DNA of 44,448 nt from an uncultured SAR86 cluster bacterium (GCA_902594545.1 CACJMO010000008.1:1-44448); one strand, 5' to 3'. Shown: positions 34,197 to 43,665, counted from the first letter of the stretch. Translations and numbers: made by a program. Notes: generated by a model not told the origin, from the sequence alone.

Positions 34197-35528
34197 TTAA
34201 ATTGCCGTTTTTAATAGTGTAGAAATAACTCTTTCAAGTTGTTCTATGTTGCCGCATTGAAAAACTTTTGTGCAGTAAGCTGAATATTTTGTCATCACAG
34301 AATCACCTGTATCCCATCTATATTTTCCTTCAGGATTTAACCAAAAAACTTGTTTCGATCTTTCGTTAATTGATTTTAGTAAATTGGCTTTTTCAGGTCC
34401 GAAATTATTTCTTGCATCTCCAAGTATTACTACGGTTGTTTTTTTATCAATTTCATCTAGGCAAAGGCTAACAAAATCTGTCAGTGCTTGACCATAATCT
34501 GTGGACCCTCCCCCATGTTTCTGAAGAGCTTTCTCAATTGCTTCATCAAGTTGAGCGTCTTTAAAATCATTAGTCACTTCGCCAAGGTTGGAAGAAAAAA
34601 CAAAGGCCCTTAATTTAGAGACAACCTCAGTTAGGCTAAATAAAAACATCAACATAAATCTCGCGTAGGCACCTACCGATCCACTTACATCACAAATTAC
34701 ATATATTTTGGGTCTATCAATTTTTTTATAGGACCAACTAAGATTAAATAAGATTCCTTGATTCACCCAATTATCTCGGATTGTTTTTCTTATATCTAAT
34801 TTACCCTTCTTAAAGTTTTTCTTTCTTCTGGAATGTAAGTTGGCGAGTTTTTTTGCCATCTTTCTTACTAAAGTGTGCACCTCATGGAGATAAGATCTAT
34901 CGATCTGTGCCATATTCATGGATTTGAAGACTTGCTCTCTAAGCTGCTCCCCTGAAACATCTCCATGAAGTAAAAATTGTTGTTGTACATAATCAGAAAC
35001 ACGCTCCCTTAAATTGGTTAGCTGATTTCTAAGTTCTTGTTCAAGTTCTGAAGGAAGATCATCTTCTCTTGAAGCGCCTAAAGACATGAGTTCATCTTCT
35101 AATTTTCCAACACCCATCTTTTCAAGAATACGTCTTGTAAATACAGATCTTTGTGTGAAATATCTAATTTCCCTTATTTCAGCCTCTTCAGCAGCATCAG
35201 CAATGGATAACATTAATTCTGCTTGTGAGCCTTCCAGCAATTTTTTAGCTAAGTTAGAGTCAACATCTTTAATATCACTGAGTTGACTTTGATTAAGCTC
35301 AATCTGTTGTTTTAATTCATGTGAAAAAAATTCATCGAAACATGTTTCAAATTTTTCTTTTTCGTCTGGTGTTTTAGGAAGAACAATAGATAGGCTTTTC
35401 TTTAGCAACTCTTTGTCATCATAACCAACTGTGTTTACAACTGAGACGGCATCAAGAGTCTCAGCAGGCGAAACTCTAACATTAGAGTTTCTTAAAGCTT
35501 TAACAAAATCAGTTAATACTTTTTCCAT
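34197..35528 (-). CDS. VWA-domain protein (CoxE/ViaA type)
   Basis: A 443-residue protein with a long helical N-terminal part and a C-terminal von Willebrand A domain. The MIDAS motif DVSGS is at residues 280-284, with the later GGGSTDYG threonine and the LGDARNN aspartate. VWA proteins of this kind pair with MoxR ATPases, for example CoxD/CoxE, NorQ/NorD and RavA/ViaA, to mature or remodel metal enzymes. The start lies within the end of the MoxR gene (20-base overlap), so they are translated together. The client protein is not evident. Confidence 0.9.
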   Translation of the reverse strand: MEKVLTDFVKALRNSNVRVSPAETLDAVSVVNTVGYDDKELLKKSLSIVLPKTPDEKEKFETCFDEFFSHELKQQIELNQSQLSDIKDVDSNLAKKLLEGSQAELMLSIADAAEEAEIREIRYFTQRSVFTRRILEKMGVGKLEDELMSLGASREDDLPSELEQELRNQLTNLRERVSDYVQQQFLLHGDVSGEQLREQVFKSMNMAQIDRSYLHEVHTLVRKMAKKLANLHSRRKKNFKKGKLDIRKTIRDNWVNQGILFNLSWSYKKIDRPKIYVICDVSGSVGAYARFMLMFLFSLTEVVSKLRAFVFSSNLGEVTNDFKDAQLDEAIEKALQKHGGGSTDYGQALTDFVSLCLDEIDKKTTVVILGDARNNFGPEKANLLKSINERSKQVFWLNPEGKYRWDTGDSVMTKYSAYCTKVFQCGNIEQLERVISTLLKTAI

Positions 35529-36462
35529 CAGAAGTTTCAGTGGCTGAAGAAACTAGCGCGGGTATCTCTTTTTTTACCACCTCAATATCTTGTTGATGTT
35601 TGAGAAGTACGTTGAGTGTTTCTTCAGCTAATTTGGCATCTAACTCCTCAGAGTTTAAGAGTATGACCGTCTTAGCCCAGTCAATTGTTTCACTGATAGC
35701 CGGCTGTTTCTTAAGATCAAGATCTCTGATGCCTTGAACAAAATTAACTAACTGTATTTGCAAAGATTCAGATATATCGGGAACTCTGGCTTGTACAATT
35801 TGTCTTTCAAGCTTAGCATCAGGAAAAGGAATGTAGAGATGCAAGCATCTTCTTTTAAGTGCATCACCTATCTCTCTGCTGTTATTACTGGTAAGAACGA
35901 CTAAAGGTTTTACATCAGCTTTTCTGACACCCAATTCTGGGATAGAGATTTGGAACTCGGAAAGTATTTCTAATAATAAAGCTTCAAACTCCTCATCTGA
36001 TTTATCTACTTCATCTATTAACAAGACGGAACCTTTTTTTGAAGTTAGAGCTTCTAAGAGAGGTCTTGTTTCTAAAAAGTCTTCTGAAAAGAAGATATCT
36101 TCAAATTTCATCAATCTGTCTAAGGATTCTTTGAGTCCTTTGGCACCTTCAAGTACTTCTTGCATTTGTTCTTTTAGGATTTGAGTGTATAAAAGCTGCT
36201 TACCGTATCTCCATTCGTAAAGTGCCTTAGATTCATCAAGCCCTTCGTAACATTGCAGTCTGATCATTTCTTTTTTGAAGTACATGGCGGCAGTATTCGC
36301 TAGCTCAGTTTTTCCAACTCCGGGAGGCCCCTCGATAAGAATGGGTTTTTCTAGCTCAGAGGCTAGGTAGACTGCAGTTGCGATTTGCTCACTGCAGATA
36401 TATCCATGCTCAGCAAATCCTTCGGTTATATCCTCTATGATCTTTTTAGGTCCTTCTGACAT
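35509..36462 (-). CDS. MoxR-family AAA+ ATPase
   Basis: A 317-residue AAA+ ATPase. Walker A is GPPGVGKT at residues 45-52, Walker B ends LLIDE at 147-151, sensor 1 is VLTSNN, and the arginine finger region is ALKRRCLHLYIPFP. It matches the MoxR/CoxD class that acts with VWA partners. It is coupled to the upstream hydrolase (TAATG overlap) and overlaps the VWA gene downstream by 20 bases. Confidence 0.93.
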   Translation of the reverse strand: MSEGPKKIIEDITEGFAEHGYICSEQIATAVYLASELEKPILIEGPPGVGKTELANTAAMYFKKEMIRLQCYEGLDESKALYEWRYGKQLLYTQILKEQMQEVLEGAKGLKESLDRLMKFEDIFFSEDFLETRPLLEALTSKKGSVLLIDEVDKSDEEFEALLLEILSEFQISIPELGVRKADVKPLVVLTSNNSREIGDALKRRCLHLYIPFPDAKLERQIVQARVPDISESLQIQLVNFVQGIRDLDLKKQPAISETIDWAKTVILLNSEELDAKLAEETLNVLLKHQQDIEVVKKEIPALVSSATETSDGKSIN

Positions 36463-37322
36463 TAGTTCTCTCCAATTAGTTTTCTTAAAGCATCTATAAC
36501 GCTTAAAGGGTCGTCTACAAAAAGGTGGTGCATAGTACCAGGAATTCCGATAACTCTCTTTTCAGGTATGTTTCCTACATAAAGAGTGTAATCTAAAATT
36601 TCTTTTGTAAAAATTTGGCTCATTAAACCATAAACAATATTGATTGGGCATGGTGCGGACATTAAAACATCAGTTAAATCCTTTGATTTATACGTTTTCA
36701 TCATTTTTCCATCAGATTTAAGGACCCAACCCCCTTTTCCTTCTTTAAACGAATGGTGGGCAATATGATTAAGAAGATAATCATTATTACAAGGTTGAGG
36801 AGGTATAAGCCTGAAGCTCTCCTTAGCAGATTCTAGATCATCATAGATGAAGTCCGCTCTTATCATGGATTTATTGTTTGAAAATCCTCTGACTTTATCC
36901 GGAGGTAAAATGACAATCGAATCTAGGAGTGTCAAGGATTTAAAATAATTAGGAAAAATGGAAGTTGCATTTAATGAAATGGATCCACCCATACTATGAG
37001 CAATAACATCTACTGAATCCCAAGACATATCTTCACAAACCGCCTTAATTTCTTCTGCAAAAATTTCTTGAGAATAGTCATCTCTATGTTCGCTGTCTCC
37101 TGCTCCAGATAAATCTATGGCAACAACAGAGTAATCCTCTACAAACGCAGGAGCTATAAAGTCCCACCAATGAGCATGAGCACTGTAGCCATGGATAAAC
37201 AAAAGTCCTGGTTTGTTTGACTCTCCCCACTGTAAATAATGAATTTTTTTATCCCTTACCTCTACAAAATGAGAGGTAGGCAAGACTTTTATGGATTCTT
37301 CGAACCAATCAAAATTTGACAT
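36462..37322 (-). CDS. Alpha/beta hydrolase, serine type
   Basis: A 286-residue hydrolase with the usual triad: HGYSAHAHWW at residues 44-53 (oxyanion side), nucleophile Ser110 in AHSMGGS, and a late His in GTMHHLFVDDP. It lacks a signal peptide and a membrane segment. The substrate is unknown, and an ester, lactone or amide is possible. It lies four bases after the aminotransferase and overlaps the MoxR start by one base, so it belongs to the same message. Confidence 0.88.
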   Translation of the reverse strand: MSNFDWFEESIKVLPTSHFVEVRDKKIHYLQWGESNKPGLLFIHGYSAHAHWWDFIAPAFVEDYSVVAIDLSGAGDSEHRDDYSQEIFAEEIKAVCEDMSWDSVDVIAHSMGGSISLNATSIFPNYFKSLTLLDSIVILPPDKVRGFSNNKSMIRADFIYDDLESAKESFRLIPPQPCNNDYLLNHIAHHSFKEGKGGWVLKSDGKMMKTYKSKDLTDVLMSAPCPINIVYGLMSQIFTKEILDYTLYVGNIPEKRVIGIPGTMHHLFVDDPLSVIDALRKLIGEN

Positions 37323-37326
37323 TATT

Positions 37327-38646
37327 TTAGCTAACTGAACTTATAGCTTCTTTAAGAGTATCCGTAATTTTCTCGATGTGTGAGGTTTCGGCAATTAACG
37401 GAGGCGACAGAACTATATAGTCAGCTGAGAATCTGACCAAAACGTCGTTGTCATAACAATATTGAAAGACTTTTGGTGCAAATTCAGTTGCTGGAATACC
37501 ATCTGAACCGAAATGAATGGCTCCCATAAGACCAATATTACGAATATCTATTACTTGATTTGAACCCTTAAGGGAATGCAAGGCATCTTCAAAAACTGTT
37601 TCTAATTCTTTAGATCTATCGAATAAACTTTCTTCCTCATAAACATCTAGTGTAGCTAGACCTGCGGCACAAGCGACAGGATGACCGGAATATGTATAGC
37701 CATGAAATAACTCGATTGGAGTTTCAGAATGTTGGGTGATCTGATCATGTATTTGAGTATCGAAAGCAACTGCACTCATAGGAATCATGGCGCTGGTTAA
37801 GCCTTTTGCCATTGTAATAATGTCTGGTGTTACTTCAAATCTGTTAGCCGCAAAGCAACTACCCAATCTTCCAAATGCTGTTATCACTTCATCAAAAATT
37901 AGTAATACGTTATGTTTCGTGCAAATTTCCCGAATTTTTTCAAGATATCCTTTTGGAGGGACTATAACTCCGCCTGAACCCACAACTGGTTCAATAATAA
38001 CTGCGGCTACCGTTGAAGGATCTTGAAGCATAAGAATTTTTTCTAGCTCATCTGCCAAATGCCCTCCCCATTCAGGCTGTCCTTTTGAAAAGGCCATATG
38101 ATTTGGATCCCAAGTATGAGGCAAATGATCTATTCCTGGCAGTAAAGGTCCAAATGATTTTCGATTAGGGGTTATTCCTCCTACAGAAACGCCACCGAAA
38201 TTCACGCCGTGATAACCTTTTTCTCTTCCTATAAATTTAGTCTTTTGTGCATCGCCCTTTGACGCGTGATAAGCAAGAGCAACCTTCATTGCTGTTTCAA
38301 CTGCTTCAGATCCAGAGTTACCGTAAAAAATCCTATCCAAGCCTTCAGGAGTATGAGCTGCTATTCTTTCTGCTAACTCAAATGCCTTTGGGTGAGACAT
38401 GTTAAAAGCCGTTGCATAATCCATCTCAGCAACTTGACGTTGAACGGCGTCGACAATTTTGGGATGGCAATGACCAGCGTTTGTGCACCACAAGCCAGCT
38501 ATAGCATCTAATATTTCACGACCGTCATCGGTTTGATAATGCATTCCTTTAGATGAGACCAAGAGACGGGGATTAGATTTAAAAGCTTTATTTGCTGTAA
38601 ATGGCATCCAGTAATTTTCTAAATTTAGGTTTTCTTGAGATTTCAT
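37327..38646 (-). CDS. Class III PLP aminotransferase (omega-amino acid:pyruvate type)
   Basis: A 439-residue fold-type I aminotransferase. PLP lysine is Lys281 in TMAKGLTSA; Asp262 in IFDEVITAFGR binds the pyridine nitrogen. YGNSGSEAVETAMK and GYHGVNFGG are conserved. The N-terminal YWMPFTANKAF is typical of beta-alanine/omega-amino-acid:pyruvate transaminases. It likely deaminates an amine or omega-amino acid taken up by cells. It lies eight bases after the MFS gene. Confidence 0.9.
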   Translation of the reverse strand: MKSQENLNLENYWMPFTANKAFKSNPRLLVSSKGMHYQTDDGREILDAIAGLWCTNAGHCHPKIVDAVQRQVAEMDYATAFNMSHPKAFELAERIAAHTPEGLDRIFYGNSGSEAVETAMKVALAYHASKGDAQKTKFIGREKGYHGVNFGGVSVGGITPNRKSFGPLLPGIDHLPHTWDPNHMAFSKGQPEWGGHLADELEKILMLQDPSTVAAVIIEPVVGSGGVIVPPKGYLEKIREICTKHNVLLIFDEVITAFGRLGSCFAANRFEVTPDIITMAKGLTSAMIPMSAVAFDTQIHDQITQHSETPIELFHGYTYSGHPVACAAGLATLDVYEEESLFDRSKELETVFEDALHSLKGSNQVIDIRNIGLMGAIHFGSDGIPATEFAPKVFQYCYDNDVLVRFSADYIVLSPPLIAETSHIEKITDTLKEAISSVS

Positions 38647-38654
38647 ATTTTTAA

Positions 38655-39788
38655 TTATACTTTATCTGGACTTTCTAAATCCTTTTTTGTCATGCCTATG
38701 CAAACCATTGCAACCAGCAAAAACAATAATAAATAAGGATAAATTACAGTTAACTCATTCGTTAACATGACCCACCCAAATACAGCAGGTGCGACTGAAG
38801 CGCTTAATAAGATGCACGCATTTAACCACGAACCAAGCCTTCCAGAAGGATCAATATCTGCTGCTGCAGCAAGGATTAGAATAACCATCACTACAAACAC
38901 TATATTCCAAATGATATTGCCGTAATAAAATGTATTTATGCTTGGTATTCCAAATATAAAATAAACACAAAGAGCTGATACGAATAAACAAAAGAGAATA
39001 ATTATTTTTCTTTCTAATCTGTTTCCAAAAACACCCACAAAAACTGGCCCTCCCAGCGACAGAATAATAGCGAGAGAAATTACCCAGCCCACTTCGGATA
39101 TTTCCATGCCTACATATTCCACACCAAATCTTTCCATGAAGGCCCACATACCGCTTGATGGAATTTCATAGAAAAGTACCGCAGCTATCAACAAAAAGTA
39201 TAAAAATCTATTACTGATTGAGCCCTTAGCATTATCAGCAGAAGCTTGATTGATTTTATTGGCAAAGATGAAAAACAAAGATAGAGCTAGGTAAACATAA
39301 ATAAAGTTAAAAAAGTAGTTTTGATGACCTCCATCCTCTATCCAGGTACTGGATATATAGATAAGCGTTGCTGCAGTGAGTGAAGCGAATATAGTAAAGA
39401 TCGCATAGGACCTATTGGGATCATTAGAAGATGCTAATATTGAATGGCCCGAAGCAATCAACATTCCACATCCAATGCCCGAAAAGGCTTTTATGAAAGT
39501 TATTTGATTAACATCAGATGCTATTGAACATAAGAAATAGGAACATATAACAATTAGACTGCCACAAAATGCCAGAGCTTTGCCTTTATAAGAAACAGTT
39601 CCAAAAAACAAAGAACTTATTGCAGCAAAAAAAAGTTCAAGAGTTACAACTAACCCTGATTCTTGTGAATTAGCACCTAAACTTTCTGATACTGCACTCA
39701 CATTAAACGGTGCCAGTGATGAGGCTAAATTACCAAGTTCCAGCATCGCCATACCAGCAAAAAGATGTAAATAGTATTTATACTGCAT
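38655..39788 (-). CDS. Major facilitator superfamily transporter
   Basis: A 377-residue membrane protein with about 11-12 membrane segments, at the short end for MFS proteins. The motif-A-like loop is poorly kept, but the two-half arrangement and Gly-rich helices (FSGIGCGMLIASGHS in segment 4) fit the family. I cannot assign a substrate. It is the first gene of the run with the aminotransferase, and it is divergent from the TetR gene with only 59 bases between the starts. Confidence 0.82.
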   Translation of the reverse strand: MQYKYYLHLFAGMAMLELGNLASSLAPFNVSAVSESLGANSQESGLVVTLELFFAAISSLFFGTVSYKGKALAFCGSLIVICSYFLCSIASDVNQITFIKAFSGIGCGMLIASGHSILASSNDPNRSYAIFTIFASLTAATLIYISSTWIEDGGHQNYFFNFIYVYLALSLFFIFANKINQASADNAKGSISNRFLYFLLIAAVLFYEIPSSGMWAFMERFGVEYVGMEISEVGWVISLAIILSLGGPVFVGVFGNRLERKIIILFCLFVSALCVYFIFGIPSINTFYYGNIIWNIVFVVMVILILAAAADIDPSGRLGSWLNACILLSASVAPAVFGWVMLTNELTVIYPYLLLFLLVAMVCIGMTKKDLESPDKV

Positions 39789-39818
39789 CAGAGTTTTAAT
39801 TAGATATATCTTTTTAAG

Positions 39819-39831
39819 CTATAGTGTATAG
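39819..39831. promoter_or_regulatory. Candidate TetR operator
   Basis: CTATAGTGTATAG is an inverted repeat with five-base arms, 17 bases before the TetR start. A second palindrome AGATATATCT lies at 39802-39811. Both are in the short region between the divergent TetR and MFS genes, where a TetR regulator would act. TATAG-type sequence also overlaps a possible -10. Confidence 0.35.
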
Positions 39832-39847
39832 AGAAAGGAAAATTATT

Positions 39848-40408
39848 GTGTCTAAAGTTTTAACTTACAGCTACAACGAGCCCAAACAAGAAAGAAGCAA
39901 AGCAAGATTCAATGAAGTCTTGAAAACCGCTGAATTTATTTTGATGAACAAAGGTGCGTACAATTTAACCGTTCAAGATATTTCAAGACTATCTGGAATG
40001 AAGAGACCATCAATATATAAATTTTTTCCAAGTAATGAATCAATATTGGAAGCTGTATCGATTCAACAAGCTAGATCTCTGCAAAACTTGATTCACAACA
40101 ACCTTAAAAACTCTGGCAAGGAAAGCCTTCTGGAATCAATAAAAGTCATCATTGATGTCTACACAATCTATGTCAACAACAATCACCCGATCTCATCATT
40201 GGTTTTCAATGAGATTGCAAAATACTATCTATTTGAAAATATCTTAAAAGAATTAGGAGATGTACATACTGGAAATGAAAATAAAACAAGATTTGTTCTT
40301 AGCATCATCAATTCCTGTCTAGGAGATTTTTATTACAGCGAGGGAGCTATTAGTCCAAGGTGTGTTTCGGAAACAAAAAAGGCGTGCCTGTTGTACTTGT
40401 CCAGTTAA
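39848..40408 (+). CDS. TetR-family transcriptional regulator
   Basis: A 186-residue regulator. The N-terminal DNA-binding domain holds the helix-turn-helix LTVQDISRLSGMKRPSIYKFF. The C-terminal ligand domain is diverged, as is normal. I choose GTG 39848, which has AAGGA eight bases upstream; a GTG at 39824 lacks a ribosome site. It probably controls itself and the divergent MFS-to-methyltransferase run. Its 3' end overlaps the convergent aquaporin gene by four bases. Confidence 0.85.
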   Translation: MSKVLTYSYNEPKQERSKARFNEVLKTAEFILMNKGAYNLTVQDISRLSGMKRPSIYKFFPSNESILEAVSIQQARSLQNLIHNNLKNSGKESLLESIKVIIDVYTIYVNNNHPISSLVFNEIAKYYLFENILKELGDVHTGNENKTRFVLSIINSCLGDFYYSEGAISPRCVSETKKACLLYLSS

Positions 40409-41046
40409 GCTTCAGACAAAATATTATTAATTTTAAATGCCAAGCAGGCCCCTAATAACTGGAAAAGAATGAAAAAGATTACGTCAGCCGGGTCTATACC
40501 CGTAAAAGTATCAGAAAACATTCTCCCAATAGTGACTGCTGGATTTGCAAAAGAAGTTGAAGAAGTAAACCAATAGGCTGATGTTATGTAAAGACCGACT
40601 GCTGGTGCAACCAATTCAAAACGATAGGCACTTACCCTTAATATGACCAAGACCAAACCGAATGTAGCTATGGTTTCAGAGATATAAATATTAATCCCTC
40701 CTCTTGAATTTTGAGATAATTCATAAATCTCCAACCCGAACATGAAATTGGCAAGCAATGTTCCACACAAAGCTCCGAGAATTTGAGATGAAGAATAGCC
40801 CACAAAATCTTTACCGGAGAGTTGTTTTTTGAAGTAAAAAATCATTGATACAGCAGGATTAAAATGAGCACCTGAAATAGACCCCATCATCCATATCAAT
40901 ACGATTAAACCTGATCCAGTAGCTACAGTGTTTGCTAAAAGAACAATTGAATTATCGTTTGAAAGATTCTGACCCATGATGCCTGAGCCAACAACAATCA
41001 TCAAAAGAAAGCTTGTTCCTATAAATTCACTCAGATAATTCTTCAT
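40405..41046 (-). CDS. Aquaporin/MIP-family channel
   Basis: A 213-residue six-helix channel with both NPA motifs: HFNPAVS near residue 61 and FANPAVT near residue 168. The ending with MFSDTFTGIDPADV resembles the MIP group often found near arsenic genes, but there are no ars genes here. I prefer ATG 41046 (MKNYLSEFIGT), which matches the family start; ATG 41055 is possible. The start lies inside the end of the SRAP gene (20-base overlap). Confidence 0.9.
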   Translation of the reverse strand: MKNYLSEFIGTSFLLMIVVGSGIMGQNLSNDNSIVLLANTVATGSGLIVLIWMMGSISGAHFNPAVSMIFYFKKQLSGKDFVGYSSSQILGALCGTLLANFMFGLEIYELSQNSRGGINIYISETIATFGLVLVILRVSAYRFELVAPAVGLYITSAYWFTSSTSFANPAVTIGRMFSDTFTGIDPADVIFFILFQLLGACLAFKINNILSEA

Positions 41047-41644
41047 CGGATCCATCCGCCTCTTTCGTTGGAAATACACATTTAGGATCATTGTGCATTG
41101 GATTATTTACATGAGTAGAAACTGAATGATGAATAATAGATTTCGATAAGTTAGTATCCATACAATCAACTTCATCACCATTGAGCCAATTTTTGTAATG
41201 ATTCTTAGAGATTATAAGCGGCATTCTTTCATGAATGGGCTTCAAAGATTCTACTGCAGATGTCGTAACAATTGCGCAACCCACCTTACCTCTATAACCT
41301 CCAAAAATACCGCCAAAGAAAAATGTTTCCCCGTTTAGATGGTGAAAATATGGGATTTTCTTATCTGCAGTCTGCTCCCACTCATACCAACCATCTGAAG
41401 CTATTAAACATCTGTTTGAATTTACAAAAGAGGGTTTTTCATTGAGTGTCTCCAATCTTGCATTGATCAAGTTAAAAGGTTTTTCAGCCCAGTAAGGAGA
41501 AAAACCCCATTCAATTTCCTGAAACTTATCCGTCAGAGCTAAGATTTTTTGGCCAGGGCTGAGGTTGTAGCTTGGTTCAAAACTTGTATCGCCATACCTA
41601 GATTGAAGATCATCAATTTTTCTAAGCGTAAATCTTCCACACAT
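41027..41644 (-). CDS. yedK: SRAP-domain abasic-site protein (YedK/HMCES-like)
   Basis: A 205-residue SRAP protein. YedK/HMCES crosslink to abasic sites in single-stranded DNA and shield them. All active residues are present: Cys2 (MCGRF), Asn71 (NARLET), Glu88 (GWYEWE) and His138 (PIHERMP). The C-terminus is acidic. No LexA-box-like sequence is clear upstream. It is the first gene of a two-gene unit with the aquaporin. Confidence 0.93.
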   Translation of the reverse strand: MCGRFTLRKIDDLQSRYGDTSFEPSYNLSPGQKILALTDKFQEIEWGFSPYWAEKPFNLINARLETLNEKPSFVNSNRCLIASDGWYEWEQTADKKIPYFHHLNGETFFFGGIFGGYRGKVGCAIVTTSAVESLKPIHERMPLIISKNHYKNWLNGDEVDCMDTNLSKSIIHHSVSTHVNNPMHNDPKCVFPTKEADGSDEELSE

Positions 41645-41712
41645 AAGTTCTTTTTATACTCATTCTTTTGACTCATCAAGTAATTTACAGTGAGATCTTA
41701 GATAGAATTTAT

Positions 41713-42978
41713 TTATAAAAAGATACCTTTCAAAGTAAAGAAGAATAATATGGAAAGCCCAGCCCCTACAGGTAAAGTAACCACCCAAGAAACTATAATT
41801 CTTCCTACAACTGAGAAGTCTACAGCTGAAAGTCCCCTAGCTAAACCAACCCCTAGCACTGCGCCGACAAGAGTATGTGTTGTAGAAATAGGTAAACCAG
41901 TACCTGAAGCCAATACTACGGTTGTAGCAGCTGCTAGCTCCGCAGCAAATCCTCTGCTTGGAGTTAATTCAGTGATGTTTCTACCAACTGTTTCAATAAC
42001 TTTGTAGCCCAAAGTTGCTAGTCCCGCGACAATACCTGTTGCTCCAAGAAGTAGAATCCACCAAGGCATAGAAGATTTTGCAGCTATTTCACCGCCCGAT
42101 TGGACAACACTCGCTATGGCAGCCAAAGGTCCTACTGCATTAGCAACATCATTAGATCCATGAGCAAATGCCATGGCACAAGCTGTAAATACCATTAACA
42201 CGGCAAAAACCTTTTCTACACCATCAAACGTTACATCACCACGCTGTTGAGTAGTATTTTCTATTTTTCTCAAAAAGAAAGTACCGATCATAGCTATGAC
42301 AAAACCTATAACAATTGAGTAAGTTAAACTCTCCTGAAATGATAAAGATAGACCGATGTGTTTTAAACCTTTTAACAGGGTTACCATTGCAATGACAAAC
42401 CCCACTAAAAACATATAGCCAGGAACATATTTCTTGGCATTTTCAAAAGGTTTATCGGTATTTAAAATTAACTTTTGAACCGATATAAATATTAAGAAAG
42501 CTATAGTTCCAGACATCAAGGGAGATACAACCCAACTAGAGACAATTGAACCCACTTTAGACCAACTTACAGCATCAACACTGATTCCAACTGCAGCAAA
42601 ACCAACAATTGCTCCTACAATTGAGTGTGTTGTTGATACCGGCCAACCTCTTGAAGAAGCAATCAGCAACCAGGTGCCTGCAGCTAGTAGTGCTGCCAAC
42701 ATACCGAACACCAATAAATCTGGAGTTTCTTGAAGAAGGCTAGGATCAATGATTCCCTTTCGAATAGTAGAGGTAACTTCACCACCAGCCAAATAAGCAC
42801 CGGCAAATTCAAATATACAAGCTACGAGAATTGCCTGAGCCAGAGTAAGTGCCCTTGCGCCAACTGATGTACCCATTGCATTAGCGACATCATTTGCTCC
42901 AATCCCCCAGGCCATAAAGAAACCAAAAACACAGCCTGAAATAAGTAAGTAAGGTCCGTATAAAACAATTGTTTCCAT
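41713..42978 (-). CDS. pit: Low-affinity phosphate transporter PiT
   Basis: A 421-residue PiT-family transporter of inorganic phosphate. The duplicated signature is plain: GANDVANAMGTSVGARAL near residues 27-44 and GSNDVANAVGPLAAIA in the second half. STTHSIVGA and STTHTLVGA match each other in the two halves. It follows the DUF47 gene by nine bases, the standard PhoU-like/Pit pair. Confidence 0.95.
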   Translation of the reverse strand: METIVLYGPYLLISGCVFGFFMAWGIGANDVANAMGTSVGARALTLAQAILVACIFEFAGAYLAGGEVTSTIRKGIIDPSLLQETPDLLVFGMLAALLAAGTWLLIASSRGWPVSTTHSIVGAIVGFAAVGISVDAVSWSKVGSIVSSWVVSPLMSGTIAFLIFISVQKLILNTDKPFENAKKYVPGYMFLVGFVIAMVTLLKGLKHIGLSLSFQESLTYSIVIGFVIAMIGTFFLRKIENTTQQRGDVTFDGVEKVFAVLMVFTACAMAFAHGSNDVANAVGPLAAIASVVQSGGEIAAKSSMPWWILLLGATGIVAGLATLGYKVIETVGRNITELTPSRGFAAELAAATTVVLASGTGLPISTTHTLVGAVLGVGLARGLSAVDFSVVGRIIVSWVVTLPVGAGLSILFFFTLKGIFL

Positions 42979-42987
42979 ATTGATTTC

Positions 42988-43665
42988 CTATCTAGATGCG
43001 ATTAAAGAGATTCTGTGTCCAACCTGTTCAGCTCTATCAGACAACTCTCCAATTTTATTTATGACGTCGTACAAAAACATAACGTCTACTGGTGGCATGT
43101 CTTTTTCTATTTTAAAAAGTTCCCCTCTTAGAGTAATTTCAGTTTGATCATTAGTATTTTCTAAAGTACCTAGCTTTTCTATCAAACTCTCCATTTTCTC
43201 TGCAGCCTTTCCACCAAATGAAAATTGAAATAATTCATCTATATGATCAACTGCTTCAGCTGCAGCGTAAGTTATCTCTTTTGCCTCAAGAATGAAATTT
43301 TGAAATGATTGATGTATGGCTGAGGGAATTTCCATATTTCTGCCTATCATCAGACCAGAAATATCTTTTACAGTATTAGGAATATCATCAGCTAATTTTA
43401 TTAGATCCAATATATCTTCCCTTGGAACAGCAAAAAAGATACTTTTAGGCAACAGACTTCTAGTTTCAGCCTTTAATTCATCTGCTTGATTTTCCAGATC
43501 GGAAATTAATTTCCTAGATTGAGTGGCCCCACTCCAATCTGAGGCTACGACAAATTCAATAAATCTAAGCAACTCATCAACTGAGTTTGTGGAAACTTGC
43601 ATATGCGCCTTTATTGGGCCGAAAGGTGACTTCCTAATTATGTCATTGTAGCCAGTAGATTTCAT
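42988..43665 (-). CDS. DUF47/PhoU-like phosphate transport regulator
   Basis: A 225-residue helical protein of the DUF47 family (TIGR00153), distant kin of PhoU and almost always next to pit. SPFGPIKAHMQ near residue 12 and the FAVPREDILDLIKLADDIPN segment are typical. It is thought to control Pit activity. It is the first gene of the two-gene pit unit. A possible Pho box lies in the upstream gap. Confidence 0.92.
   Translation of the reverse strand: MKSTGYNDIIRKSPFGPIKAHMQVSTNSVDELLRFIEFVVASDWSGATQSRKLISDLENQADELKAETRSLLPKSIFFAVPREDILDLIKLADDIPNTVKDISGLMIGRNMEIPSAIHQSFQNFILEAKEITYAAAEAVDHIDELFQFSFGGKAAEKMESLIEKLGTLENTNDQTEITLRGELFKIEKDMPPVDVMFLYDVINKIGELSDRAEQVGHRISLIASR

Noticed and set aside
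34197-36462. Calling the MoxR/VWA pair a CO-dehydrogenase maturation system
   Set aside because: No coxM, coxS or coxL genes are present, and the pair type serves many different enzymes.
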